A stretch of 64,000 bases of DNA from Miscanthus floridulus (Eukaryota > Streptophyta > Magnoliopsida > Poales > Poaceae). This document shows positions 1 to 12,229 of the stretch, piece by piece. Numbering within the stretch: position 1 is the first letter of the stretch; every line of letters starts with the position of its first letter. The position numbers and the translations under genes are program-made. The stretch lies in assembly GCF_019320115.1 (NCBI RefSeq), contig NC_089584.1:109173891-109237890 (forward strand). The letters are read 5' to 3'. A model generated the notes under the pieces. It did not search any database, had not been told where the DNA came from, and saw only the letters and a list, made by a program, of their open reading frames with translations.

Positions 1-1174
1 ATGACTGTCTCCTTTTCTTTTATGGATTGGATTCTACACTCTGAATTCCTAAAAAGAAAATATGAAACCAAACAATCACGTGCCAGCATCCATGGGCACT
101 GTTATTGATGACTTGGCAAGAACAAATAAAAAAACAGAGAACTAGTTGTGTTATTGGCTTATTGTATCCGAACACTTATAGATACCCACGAAACAATAGC
201 AGACACTCATTCACGAAGAAGCTTTGGTTGTACTACCTTAAGTGATACTCATCAAACGATGGACCTGAGCTGAGCCTAGTGATATAGGGTGTCCAATCTT
301 CTCATCATAGCGAACTATGCGTAGCTATAAGCTGTTTTTTTTTTAGATTAAGGAAGGAACATCCGGCCTCCAACATTCAGCAAGTGAATGTGTACAGCCA
401 CACGATACAGAAACAGCACTAAGGCCAAACCGAAAACCGGTTACACAATCCAGAACAACTGAAACTAAGTAAAGCAAAAAAATCCTCTAAGAGCTGATGC
501 TAAAACACATAGCCCTTAAGTTTTAATCCTCTTTAGATGTCTCCACCAACGCTTTCCGAAGACTTCCAACATCAAAACTTCCAGTAAAAGACAACCTTCC
601 TTCATTTGTCTTCCCTCTTTCTCTTTAGACAGCTGCGACCAAAGTCTGATCCAGTATGTCCCTCTGAAAATCATCTGCGAGAAAGAGTTAGTCGTTGTTC
701 TGCTATAAGCTGGTTGGGTTCTTTATGATACAACCTGTCCACCTGGATTCAAATTCTCGGCTTGACACGAGCACTCAATTTTCTTGAACTCGTTCTAGGA
801 TTTAATTGTGTTATTCTCCTAGAGGTTGACGAACGAGTCGCTTATTATGATTTCGAACCTTGCAATTTATTGCTTCCCCGTTTCATTATCTCTAGCTCAC
901 TTCTCCTTCAATCCTTACAATTTATAAGGATTAAAGTAAAGTACTGCTTCCCCGCTTCAATATCTCTAGCTCACTTTCCCTTTTACTATTTATAAGGATT
1001 GAAGTAAAGTATCTGAATCCAACAGCAAAGTATATCACTCCAGATTAAGTTTATTTGTCCATTTAATGCTTACTTATCCATATCTGCATAGACATATTTT
1101 CACAAACTTGATCCTAAGCCAAAAGGATGACAAAGGCGTGGCTTGGTTATTCACATATATTATCTGTGCACTAG
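1..1174. other. Upstream intergenic DNA, no gene recognised
   Basis: AT-rich sequence with short T and A runs and no open frame with family-like residues. The short open frame at 762-995 starts on TTG and has no recognisable motif. The stretch just before 1175 contains CATATATTAT (about 1153-1162), which could be a TATA-like element or simply AT-rich DNA. If the transporter gene downstream has a further 5' exon, it should lie in this stretch, but I could not identify one. Confidence 0.4.
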
Positions 1175-4100
1175 GTGGAGACACGTGCTGTTGGAGGAAA
1201 TACGTATGAAGTCGTTGAAGGGAAGGTTGATTGGCGGGGAAGACCTGCATTGCGAGGACGCCATGGTGGTTTGGGCAATAGTTTCTTCATTCTTGGTACC
1301 TCCTATTCCTAACTTTATGGTTTCTGGACTGAATTTGCATTCAGAAGAATTTATTTCTTAAGTACTCAAGTGAATGCACTTGCGAAACTAATTCTTTTGA
1401 GCCCATACATTCAGTTTTATCGAGCTAATTCTGTTGATTATAGATAGTAGTAAATTTCTAGACAATGTGTTTCTAGATGATAACATGAAATCGCATCATA
1501 TGCTGAATGTATATAAAAATAATAATACCCCATCAAGGGACTATCAAAAACATTAGGTAATGGAGTCAGAGAGTTGCTATGCCTGGACTAATAGTCCCCT
1601 CCATTACAAAATGTAACATGTTTTAGATTTGTTCTAAGTCAAACTTCTTAAACCTTCACAAAGTACAGCATCAACATCAAATTAGTTTCATTAAATATAT
1701 TATTTTTTATTTAAGTTAAACTTTTTCAACTTTGATAACATCTAACATATTAAATAAGTGTGCTATCATGACATACCACATGGTATGTCACGATAGATGT
1801 TGTCAAAGTAGAAGTTTAACTTAAAACAAAAATAAAACAACCTACATTTTGAACTCGTTTGACCAAGTTGAATATACACGAAGTGAGGGATTAGTTAGGC
1901 AATTTCTAAAGTAAAATTAACCACTGTACAACCAGTCAATCAATTAGTACTCTAACATGGCCTACAATCTTATCTATATAATTATTAAAATTTCACGAAT
2001 AAATTTAGTGAGTACAACTAATCAGAATTGTTTATCTTTACTCTACATATCTTTATTCATTTTCTAACACATACGCATAGATACCCTAGATATTTGTTTT
2101 CATATTTTGCATTGCACCTTTGACTTGTGGATATTTAATGTGTATTTAGTTGAAACATTTTCTTATGTTATATCAGCTCTTGTTATATCATATTATTAAC
2201 ATCTTGATTCTATACTATAGCTTTTGATCCTATTAGTTGTTGTAAACTTTTATCCACATGTTAAGTTGAAACTCTAGTACTTATTGTATCTTTTATTCAG
2301 AATTTTTCTTTATAATTTTATTTAAAAATTGATCCTAGGTCCTATACTTATTTTTACTACAATGCCAAAATCGGTCATTTTAGTATGTGCCACAGTACTC
2401 AACATGTTAAATTTTCTCTATCAAAAAATTATATTCGCAGGGGTATTGAATTTTAACCACCAACATTAGTATATCATAATGTTTAATTCAAAATTATGAA
2501 CCCATCTAAAATAATGAATTATAGAATTTAGTATAATTTAAAATGAATTATTAGTATCAATACATTGGTACATGGTTTTTTTAAGAGGACATTTCATTCA
2601 CAATCAATAACCAACCTATTATAGTAATCCTAGCATAAAATATGCATGTTTACTTGGTCTACATAGTGGCACATAACATGTATGCTACTTTGAAACAATA
2701 TATGTAATTTAGAAACATATAGAACATACTTTATGGTTATTGAGTTTGTTTTCCATAATACCTCACATTGGTATTTTAGACGTAATTGAGATTTATTTTA
2801 GTTTATTTTTTATAATGATAAATAATTTAGAGATAAATTAAAGTGGGCAATTTATATTATCTTTCATAAAAACGTATGTGGGTAATTTAGATGTAAATTT
2901 TAGAGATTTATTTAAAATTAAGTTTTATAATGGTAGGGTGGATAATTTAGATGCAAATTGATGGGTTACTCTATTTGTTGTTTTTCTGAACGATCCAATG
3001 ACTATTATTGGCGACGATGATTAGAGTGTAGAAAATTAGGCAAACTTAAAGGGGTTAATTTATATCATTTTTCATAATGGCAGATTTGGTTAATTTAAAA
3101 GCAAATTTAGGGGTTAATTTGCATTACCTTTGATAGTGATAAACGTGTGTAATTTAGATGCAAATTTAGAGGGTCATTTTTAATTTATCTTTTATGATGA
3201 TAAAGGTGAATTTGGATGCAAATTAGAAGGTTACTTTATTTATTTATCATAATGGTAGAGGGTAATTTATTGGAAAACAAAATAAATCCAAGGTTATTAT
3301 TAACTATGTTGATTAGAGTCTACCAAATCAATAGCCAGATGTTTCCGATTATTATGTGAATTTATATGATATATCTTTTTTTTCTAGCATGTCTCATGAA
3401 GATTAACATGGAGCGTCTAATTAACAATATTAAGATACCAACATGTTCACAAGAAATATATGAGCAGCACCAAGTGTTAATTACGCGACACTAGTTACCA
3501 GATTTGCCGTAAGTGGCCAAGAAACATCTTTGAACCAAGCATAACACTCGGAGCCGTGGTGTTGGATTTGCAGTCAATTTCGGACTTGAGAGCATGGCCA
3601 CCTTGTCTCTGGCCGTGAACCTCATGATCTACTTCCTGGGCGTCATGCACATGAACCTTGAAGACTCCTCAAACCTGCTGACCAACTACATGGGCACCAG
3701 CTACATGATCGCCGTGCTCATCTCCGTCTTCGCTGACGTCTTCATCGGCCGATACATGACTGTGATCCTATCATCAGTGGTTGAGCTCGTGGTACGAATG
3801 CCTGTTCTGTGTCTGACGGATGGTTTCCCTGCTGCTTTATCGATCGCCTGCGTTTATCTGTGGCGTCTCTTGCATTTGCAGGGGCTCCTGCTGCTGATGC
3901 TGCAGGCGCGCTCCGACCGGCTGAAGCCTCCCCCGTGCGACCCCAGAAAGCCGCTGACGTGCCAGCGGGTGCACGGCGACAACGAGGTGCACCTCTACCT
4001 GGCGCTGTACCTCATCGCGCTCGGCTCGGGAGGCATCAAGGCGGCCCTGCCGGCGCACTGCGCCGACCAGTTCGACGCCAAGCACCCCAAGGAGAAGCTG

Positions 4101-4348
4101 CAGATGTCCAGCTGCTTCAACTACCTGCTGCTTAGCCTCTGCACCGGCGGCGCCATCAGCGTCACGGTGTTCGTGTGGATGCAGGAATTCAAAGGATATG
4201 CAGAGGGGTTCGCCGCCGCCACGGGCGTTATGGGCCTCGCCGTCATCGTCTTCATCGCTGGCCTGCCGAGGTACCGCATCGCCACCGTGCAGGGAAGCAG
4301 TGCGCTAAAGGAGATCTTCCAGGTCAAGAATAAACACCCTCTCTGTCT

Positions 4349-4427
<79 letters not shown>

Positions 4428-5671
4428 CTTCCGCCTTTAGCATAGGTAGGATAGGAAGGAGCACACCATGCGTTGCAGGCTATGTCTATCAGTCTATGTT
4501 ATTATACAAAAATTACAGTAGTTCTCAACGAGGTGCGGTACAACAACTGTTGTGTTCAGGTGTACGTCGCTGCAATCAGGAACAGGAAACAGCAGCTCCC
4601 TGAGGACCCCGACGAGCTGTACGAGATCAGCAGGAACAAGGCTTCGCCTGACACGGAGTTCGTGGCGCACAGGGATAGGCCGTTCAGGTTGACGCTCACT
4701 ACCATGCTCATATAAACTACTGTGTTCGATCAGCGTCAAGAAACTACTCCTGGCAGGCAGCAAGCAGGCACTGACGGTTACTGTTTCATCGCGTGCTCAG
4801 ATTCCTGGACAGGGCGGCCATAGTTCAGACAGACATGGACGCGGCGGCGAACCCGTGGCGTCAGTGCCGGGTGACGCAGGTGGAGCACGCCAAGACGGTG
4901 CTGGCCATGGTGCCCATCTTCTGCAGCGCCATCATCATGGGCACCTGCCTCGCGCAGCTGCAGACCTTCTCCATGGTGCAAGGCAGCACGATGGACACGG
5001 CGCTCGGACCGCATTTCAAGATGCCGGTGGCTTCCATACCCATCATCCCGCTCGTCTTCCTCATCTTCGCCGTCCCCATCTACGAGAAGCTCTTCGTGCC
5101 CTTCGCGCGCCGCCTGACGGGCATCCCCACCGGGATCACGTACCTGAAGCGCGTGGGCGTCGGCCTCGTGCTCTCCATCATCTCCATGGTCATCGCCGCC
5201 GTCGTGGAGGTGAAGCGCAAGAAGGTGGCCGAGAGGAACAGCATGCTGGACATGATTCCCGGGCTCCAACATCTGCCCATGTCCTGCTTCTGGCTGGCGC
5301 CGCAGTTCGCCGTGTTCGGCATCGCCGACATGTTCACCTACGTCGGCCTCATGGAGTTCTTCTACTCGCAGGCGCCTGCGGCGCTCAAGTCCATGTCGTC
5401 CTCGTTCCTGTGGTGCTCCCTTTCGCTGGGCTACTTCATGAGCACCATCATCGTGAAGGCCGTCAACGAGGCCACCAGAAGGTCCACGGCGAGCGGCGGA
5501 TGGCTCGCCGGCAACATCAACATGAACCGCAACCACCTCGACCTCTTCTTCTGGCTGCTTGCCGTGCTTAGCACCCTCAACCTTTTCAACTACCTATTCT
5601 GGGCAAGTTGGTACAACTACAAGCCTCAGGAAAAGGCGCTCGCCGCCGAGGAGCAGCAACAGCAAGTGTGA
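1175..5671 (+). CDS. NRT1/PTR family (NPF) transporter, five exons, start codon unclear
   Basis: Proton-coupled transporter of the plant NPF (POT/PTR2, major facilitator) family; members move nitrate, peptides or hormones across membranes. Exons read by eye: about 1175-1295, 3574-3791, 3882-4322, 4560-4687 and 4801-5671. All introns are GT-AG and frames join exactly, giving about 592 residues, normal for NPF. Exon 1 encodes [15 protein letters not shown], the typical NPF N-terminus. Exon 2 carries the first membrane segments and exon 3 the conserved ALGSGGIKA stretch. Exon 5 has PFRFLDRAA across its junction, then the last helices. The classical POT motif ExxE[RK] is replaced by LESMATL, as in NPF4-like proteins, so I lean to NPF4 without certainty. 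Intron 1 is 2278 bp; intron 3 holds a CT microsatellite. There is no ATG in frame in exon 1: the frame opens after TAG at 1172-1174 with GTG. Either the start mutated, or 1174 is a splice acceptor and a 5' exon exists. Confidence 0.85.
4354..4422 (+). repeat. (CT)n microsatellite in NPF intron 3
   Basis: An almost perfect run of about 34 CT units, starting roughly 30 bases after the exon 3 donor at 4323. It continues the open frame of the upstream exon in some readings, which is an artefact of the intron. Its length makes it likely to vary between individuals. Confidence 0.95.
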
Positions 5672-6065
5672 TGCACTCGTGTGGTTATATATCTAGCTAG
5701 CCTCTTCGCGAGTGCTGTTTTGTTTCACCGTCAGCTAGAGGTGGGACTTATGCTGTGCCGTGCCGGTACGGCAAATGGCCCTCTCGTACTTGGTGTCGTT
5801 TCGAGTCGTGTCCCCTACGCATGTAAGACAATCGGACCCTGTCGATATAACACGGTAAATTTTTTCTCTGGTCCAAGCATGATCTTGGCACCGATCGGTA
5901 TATCTTCTAGCCGTACGGGCCTAAGTATAGCCCTCAAAATATCTCTAATAGTCTTCTTTTTCTGCTCGTAATTATGAAATATATATCTTATGTGTACTAA
6001 TTTTTATAAAAATTTTAATAATTTTTTTAATCTATTCAAAAATTAAACGAGAGATGGTATAATAA
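5672..6065. other. 3' flank of the NPF gene
   Basis: Follows the TGA stop at 5669-5671 and should contain the 3' UTR. AT-rich stretches near 5960-6050 could include the polyadenylation signal. No coding frame with recognisable residues is seen. It ends at the target duplication (TAA) of the adjacent MITE. Confidence 0.5.
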
Positions 6066-6359
6066 GGTCATGTTTGGTTCCAGGAACTAAAGATTGAAGA
6101 CTAAAAGAGAAACTAAATAACATGTTTGGTTTCAGGGACTAAAAGGGACTAAAGGGCTGAACAAAGATTAAAATATCCTTCTTCTTCCTTTGGAAGGAGA
6201 TGAGGGAGGGAGGGATAAGGGCTGTAAAGTTAGTTCATTAGTCCTAAAAAGTCTCTCCCAAAAGACTAGTGGACTAGAGACTTAGTAGTCCATTTTATTT
6301 GGTTAAAAGGGACTAAAAAAAAACTAAAAAGTAGTATTCAGTCTCTACCGAATAACCCC
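6066..6359. mobile_element. Tourist-like MITE (PIF/Harbinger type) with TAA target duplication
   Basis: About 294 bp with imperfect inverted ends. The left end reads GGTCATGTTTGGTTCC and the reverse complement of the right end reads GGGGTTATTCGGTAGAG. It is flanked by TAA at 6063-6065 and 6360-6362, as expected for Tourist elements. The left terminal motif is repeated inside near 6122 together with GGGACTAAA repeats, so it may be a nested pair or an internally duplicated element. No coding capacity. Confidence 0.7.
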
Positions 6360-6892
6360 TAAATGTCAGGAGACGAGTTGTAGATGCGTGTCGCTGGTCT
6401 TTTCCAAGCATGGTCCAAAATATTTTAAAAAAAAATCATGCCGACCATGCTTAGACAAAAAAATATATTTCATGCCGTGGCATGCTTCGGACCGTGCGAA
6501 AAGATGTACCATGACTCGCCCTCATTTAGGGCCCAAAGTCCCAGCTTGTGTCATCCTCTCTTTGTTGAACCTTGTTAGACGTGTAAGCTTCGCTGTTTGA
6601 GCAATCGATTAGCAATTCGAAATTCAGAAGGCAAGAAAATTCCACTTGTAATTGGGAGGGGCGCCATTGCAGTTCTTCTAGTTTTAACACCTGCAAGGTT
6701 TATGTGTTTTTCTTTTTCCATCAATCCACTTCATCCATACACGCGCATATACGTACGGCTGATTTGAACACTCGTGAACTGAAAAGCAAACAAACGCATG
6801 CCATTCATGAGTTCGGAGAGACTGCTGGTTGGATGCTTGTTTTGTTTTATTACACATGCGCCACTGCACACAGTACTGGTTTTGCACACGGC

Positions 6893-7705
6893 TCACGGGA
6901 ACGGCGCGTGACGCTTCATCTCGTGCGGCACGACGTCCACCGCGAACCCCTTGCGGTGGCGGAGCCAGTAGTCGGCCTTCCCCGGGTGTTCCTCGGCGGG
7001 CGCCTCGACGTCGAACCTAGCAGCGCGGAGCTCCTCCGTGGAGAAGCCGTACCTGTCGTCTCGCTTCCGGACCAGGTCGGGGCGCACGGTGGCGGCGGGG
7101 TCGGCCTGCGGGGACACCATCAGCGCGGGGGCGCCCAGCGGCAGGCGGTCGCCGCGGTCCACCTGCCAGGTGCACCAGAACTTGCCGAACGTGGTGGCCA
7201 GGTGGTCCAGTTCCGCCTTCTCCAGCGGCGTCGGCACGTGCGGACTCGTCCACAGGCCGGACTTGATCTCGTGCGCGTGCGAGTGCCACAGCCGCTGCTC
7301 CTCCGCCGGCAGCGACTCGAAGATCTTCCTCGACACGATGTACTCCACGCCTGCCATTCAAAGATTCATAAGCTGATGCCAAAGATTAAATGGGTGCACG
7401 GTGCACGCACCGATGAGGCGCGCGTCGGCTCTGTCGGAGTCGTAGACGGCGCACTGGAGGAAGTCCTGGTTGAGGCGGGAGACGTAGTGGTGCGTCTCCA
7501 CCTGCCGTTTCGGGTCGTGCGCGTACAGCGCGAACGTGCACACGTGCTGCTTCACCTGCTTCACGGGGCGCAGAAACTGCATCGCCGCCGCGCCCATGTC
7601 CAGCACCTTGGACGCCACCGTGGTCGGCTGCCCCGGCGGCGCGGCGCCGCCGGCGCCGCCCGCAGAGGCCGGGGTTGGCAGTGGCTTCCCGTCGCTGGAC
7701 GCCAT
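6893..7705 (-). CDS. OBAP1: Oil body-associated protein 1-like (DUF1264)
   Basis: Member of the plant OBAP family (DUF1264), proteins found on seed oil bodies and needed for normal oil-body structure. Two exons on the minus strand: 7705 down to 7411, then 7350 down to 6893. They are separated by a 60-bp intron (GTGCGT...GGCAG) and the join is in frame (DARLIG|VEYIVS). The protein is 250 residues, the usual length. Family-typical stretches include MQFLRPVKQVKQHVCTFALY, HHYVSRLNQDFLQCAVYDSD, EEQRLWHSHAHEIKSGLW and FGKFWCTWQVDRGD. The ATG at 7705 gives a short Ala/Gly/Pro-rich tail before the conserved region. It is transcribed divergently from the DUF616 gene. An ACGT-core GACGTGGC at 7842-7849 lies 137 bp upstream of the ATG, fitting abscisic-acid or seed-linked control (inference). 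Copy A versus copy B of the family cannot be told here. Confidence 0.92.
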
Positions 7706-8075
7706 CGTCGGATCGATCTAGCTCGCTTTGCTCAGCCTTGTGTCACGACATCGGATTGGGGCGCTCCGGCGCGCTCTTTAAAACACGAGACCAGACACAT
7801 CGGGAATGGCTGGGCGTGACACGTATGGAGCTCGTGGTCTCGACGTGGCGGGCGGCATGTGACCGAGGTGGCAGATGCCTGAAACAGCTGTAACGACAAA
7901 TGTCGCCGACTGCGGTGCTGTGCGAGAATTTTGAGTGGCCCGTGGCCCGCCAAAGTGCCGAAGCGTTGTAGATGGGCCCGCCTTGGTTGGGCTCTCTCTT
8001 CCCAGGCCACGAGCCCACCCATCCGCTAAATGGCAAACCCACCACGGCCACCATTTCGCCACTGCTTCCTTCCCG
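7706..8075. promoter_or_regulatory. 370-bp divergent promoter between OBAP1 and the DUF616 gene
   Basis: The two start codons face away from each other across 370 bp. On the OBAP1 side a TTTAAA element sits at about 7779-7784. ACACGTAT at 7819 and GACGTGGC at 7842-7849 carry ACGT cores (ABRE/G-box type). On the right side CCACC and TGGGCC-like stretches occur near 7971-7990 (ATGGGCCCGCC) with no clear TATA. Shared regulation is an inference from geometry only. Confidence 0.5.
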
Positions 8076-10464
8076 ATGCCGTCGTCGACGATCCGAAGCA
8101 TCTCCATCACGGTCTCCGACGACGACGGTGCTGCGGCGGCACCGACACGGAGACCGCGCGCTGTAAGGCGGAAGGCGGCAGCGCGTAGCTTGGGGCAGCG
8201 AGCGGTGCGGTTGGTGGCGCGGTGGTGGCCTGTTCTCCTGCTCCTCCCGGCCGTCGCGCTCCTCCTCTTCGAGGCCTCGCGGCTCCGCGCCTCGTCCCAG
8301 GGTCCCGCTCCACCGGTCTCCAGCCTCGGACGGCTCGGCCCGACCACACACCTCGTCCATGGCGTGCGCGAGCGTGAGTTCCCCCCCCACCTACTCTAGT
8401 TCGATCTACACATAAACTGTTCCTACTCCCCCGTGCCCCTGGCGATTGTAGAGGAGGTTTGGTACCGAATTGACTAAATTTAACAAGGAATCAGTGTGGC
8501 TAATTGGTAGCGCGAGTGCTGCATTGCACGGCGATATGCCGTACTTTTGTCGGTGCTGGTTGCTGTTTTTGCACAACTAATTAGATATTCATGGGCGATT
8601 GATCTGAACATTTTAGATCTTGCACGCTGACGAAGTAGTGATACATCAGGCAGAATAGGAGTGTGAAAATGCTTGTGTGCTCGTTTCTACTTATTAGTCA
8701 GAGATCGTTTTTCGTGTGATGGTCTGAAAGATCACAGATCAGTAAGCTTTTCTTGGTTTGGATACCAGAGTCTTTAGCCTCTTTATTAGTTTGACTTCAC
8801 CTACAACTGAATGTTAAGAGTGGCATGATTAGTTTTTGTGGCATTGATATTGACAGCTTGCTTGAAGCTCCTTAGCCCCAAAAGTTTGGGGAATTTGGCA
8901 TTCCCGGAGGGCACAAGACTCGGTTCTGTGGTGAACAGAATCACTTACAAATCTGATGACAATGACTATGACACGTACCACTCCGAAGCAAACTCTACAT
9001 ATTTACTGCAACATGCGGAAGCAACAAGGTTTAACCTGTTTACAGGATTTCAGACACTTGCTGAAAGAGAAGATAGCTTCAAGGTTTTAAGGCTTACTTA
9101 TGTGTACTGTTTTGCTGTCACAAAGTTGCGCCTCCCTGACATGTTTAACGTATTTCCATACTTGTGCAGGTGAATGAGACTGTTAGTGTGCACTGTGGTT
9201 TCTACAGCGACAATGGTGGCTTCAAAATTTCTGAGGAGGACAGGAGATACATTAGAGCCTGTAAAGTTGTTGTGTCTACCTGTGCATTTGGTGGTGGGGA
9301 TGATCTATATCAACCTATTGGAATGGCCAATTCTTCTATTGGCAGGGTATTGCATCCTCCAAGATTTTCAGAATTGAATGTCAGAGTAAACCATCACATT
9401 TGATGATTATACGAGTTTTCATGGTCTTGTGGTAAAGCAGGTTTGCTATGTGGCTTTCTGGGATGAAGTGACACTATCAACTCAGGAAGCTGAAGGAAAG
9501 GTAATTGGTGATGATGGCATGATAGGAAGGTGGCGGATCATTGTTGTCAGGAGCCTCCCTTTTGTAGATCAACGATTAAATGGGAAGATACCAAAGGTAG
9601 AAACCTTAAGATGCTATAATCTATCCTCTGTACCAATTGGTCATGATAGAAGCATGGGTAAAGTAATTTGCTGCTATTATCACCCTCACTTTCCTAAACC
9701 TGAAATTTTATTTTTAGGATTGGGCAACCCCAACTTATTTGGGACTTAAAGGCTTTGTTGTTGTAGGATTGGGCAACAACGTGTGTTCTGATACCAAATC
9801 ACTTAACATGATTTTTGCAGATGTTGACTCATCGGCTTTTCCCGGAGGCAAGGTACTCCATATGGGTTGACTCTAAATACCAATTTCGAAGGGATCCGAT
9901 AGGAGTGCTTGAAGCTCTTCTTTGGAGGACAAACTCTACATTTGCTATCTCTGAACATGGAGCACGGAGTAACATATATGATGAGGGGAAAGCTATTATT
10001 CAAAAGCACAAGGCTACTCCCGAAGAGGTAGAGGTACAATTAACTCAGTATCGTCAAGATGGGATGCCGGACACAAAAAGATTGCACGGACTGAAAGGTC
10101 AGTTTGTTAATCTTTCTCAAACAATTATTCTTGTGCTCCTGTTGATATTTCTGTATACTGCGAACTATGAAGCATGTCTGATATGATGAATTTACCTGTT
10201 TGATTTTCAGCTCTAGCTGAAGCCTCTGTTATTGTGAGGGAACTCACCCCTGCACCGAACCATTTCATGTGTGCTTGGTTTAATGAAGTGGTTCGCTTCA
10301 CATCTCGTGATCAGCTCAGTTTCCCATATGTTTTGTGGCGACTAAACATGCATGGAATGAGCATGTTCCCTGTATGCACTCGCAGGGACCTTGTGAATAG
10401 TTTGGGTCACACAAGGAAAGTAAAACCTCTTGCACAGACAAATCCAGAGTCTTCTACGCCGTAA
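8076..10464 (+). CDS. DUF616 / MUCI70-like probable glycosyltransferase
   Basis: Type II Golgi-type membrane protein of the DUF616 family. Arabidopsis MUCI70, a member, is needed for seed mucilage pectin synthesis, so a sugar-transferase role in cell-wall polymers is likely. Six exons: 8076-8373, 8857-9083, 9170-9346, 9441-9596, 9821-10097 and 10211-10464. All are GT-AG and in frame, giving 462 residues. A short cytosolic Arg-rich N-terminus is followed by one membrane anchor (WWPVLLLLPAVALLLFEASR, about residues 50-69). Then come the lumenal family blocks: HCGFYSDNGGF, VVVSTCAFGGGDDLYQPIG, CYVAFWDE, WRIIVVRSLPF, YSIWVDSKYQFRRDP, FAISEHGARSNIYDE and WFNEVVRFTSRDQLSFPYVL. VDSK stands where a DxD-like nucleotide-sugar site would be expected. 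The ATG at 8076 is chosen because it directly precedes a plausible short tail and anchor. The gene appears intact. Confidence 0.9.
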
Positions 10465-11733
10465 CCTTCCCCCCAATTCATTTTCTGGTAGTCAACTAAC
10501 CATTGATATACATATATGGTTCTAATCGTCGACATCTCTGGTTCACAATTTTGTTGTTGTATATTATTATCTTTGCATTCTTCCTGTAAAGGAGTCACGG
10601 ATCTGAACCTGAAACACGTTAAGCTGTTGCTTTACTGCAACACAATCACACGATGTTGCCACTATATGTAAAAGATATCGTTTTCTTTGGATGGAAGAGA
10701 AAGAACACTGTTCTGCCTCCGTTTTCTTTCCTAGTTGAACTGGTGTCCGTTATCAATTAATTCGGCTTCTGCTGCAGATGGCTGTCGCTGAAATCTGTTC
10801 GCTTAACTTATCAGCAATGGTATAATATTTTTCTCTCACAATAAATCAGCAACCAGTACTTTTCAGCTTGCTTTTCAGCGAAGCAAACAGGGCAGCAATG
10901 GAGATTTTCTTTTCCCATTATTTTATCTGCAGTCAAGAATGCCTCTGAATAATATTGTTTTTACGCTAAAGGTAACACACGGACGGCGCGACCCACTCCC
11001 CCGTGCCCGCCTGCACATGTGCCTGCGTTGGAGAGGAAGAAGGCGACTAGGATTTTGGCGAGGAGGTCACCGGCGTCGGAGATGACGAGCTCGCTGACTC
11101 CCTCTCCTTCTCTCGACGAGCTTAGAAGGGGGTTCATGAGGAGGTAGGCTAGCCAGGCGGCGGGAGGGCGGCGTTATGGTCCTAGCGATGGTGAAGGCGG
11201 TCGGGTCAAGTCGGGGCGGAGGCAGTCATAGCCATGATGGTGCTCCAGCGAAAGGGGGGGAGGGGAAGAAGGTGGTTGCTACGGGTGGTAGGGTCTTGCT
11301 GGAGCTCGGCAAAGTGACGACGAGGAGGAGGGCGGGGTCAAGGATGAGCGCGGGAGGGAGAAGAAGACCGCGGGAAGGGCCGTCGCGAGGAGGAAGAAGG
11401 ACGAGTCACAGGATACTTTGTAATGTGGTACTTGAACAGAGGAATCATTTTTTAACAAAATATGCTCCTGCCTGGAGGAAGCGAAAATTCTCATTGCGGA
11501 GTTCTGTTGTTGGCCTTGTTTTTCTAAGGCAGCTTCCTTCTCTGCGCAATACATTGGAATTCCGTTCCTCCTATTTTAGATGGAACTCCCTTCATTTTGA
11601 GTTAGGAATAACTAGCGCTAGGACGTTTGGCCCCAGGCCCGCATCAGGATGGTGCTCTGACACACCCTGTTCCGTCTCCCGTGTAACAGAGCGTTCGCCG
11701 CACGCGTAATAGGGGAGCCCACCCACCCGCCGC
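10465..11733. other. Intergenic DNA with a GC-rich low-complexity block
   Basis: Begins with the 3' UTR of the DUF616 gene. From about 10975 to 11420 the sequence is GC-rich and purine-rich with GGAGG/GAGGAGG runs. Open frames here (for example 11176-11709) are rich in Gly, Arg and Ser and match no family I know. The GC-rich block was probably continuous with the sequence at 13746 before the solo LTR inserted at 11734, so it may be the left part of an older transposon. Confidence 0.4.
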
Positions 11734-12229
11734 TGAAAGCTCTAGTTTGATTTTGGTGAATTGATACAACCCTAAGTGCTAACCTAGTTTATCAAGTGAT
11801 CATGAGATAGGTAGCACATTCCAAGTGGTGAAGCAAATGAAGATCATGACATGACGATGGTGATGCTATGGTGATGATCAAGTGCTTGGACTTGAAAAGA
11901 AGAAAAAGAAAAACAAAAGGCTCAAAGCAAATGTATAAGTTGTAGGAGCCATTTTGTTTTAGTGATCGAGACATTTAAAGAGTGTGATCATATTTAGGAT
12001 CGATAGTCGTTCTATTAAGAGGAGTGAAACTCGTATCGAAATACGGTTATCAAAGTGTCACTAGATGCTCTAACTTATTGCATATGCATTTAAGATCTAG
12101 TGGAGTGCTAACACCCTTAAAAATATTTATGAAAATATACTAACACATGTGCACAAGGTGACACACTTGGTGGTTGGCACATTTAAGCAAGTGTGAAGAA
12201 GATAGAGTTGAAAAGAAGTTAGTCACGTA

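Noticed and set aside
4121..4426. Minus-strand frame starting with a long Glu-Arg repeat
   Set aside because: The Glu-Arg run is only the CT microsatellite of an intron read in antisense.
4778..5536. Long minus-strand open frame (His/Asp/Gly/Arg-rich) opposite NPF exon 5
   Set aside because: It is a shadow of the GC-rich sense exon; composition is codon-mirror noise and the sense frame is clearly NPF.
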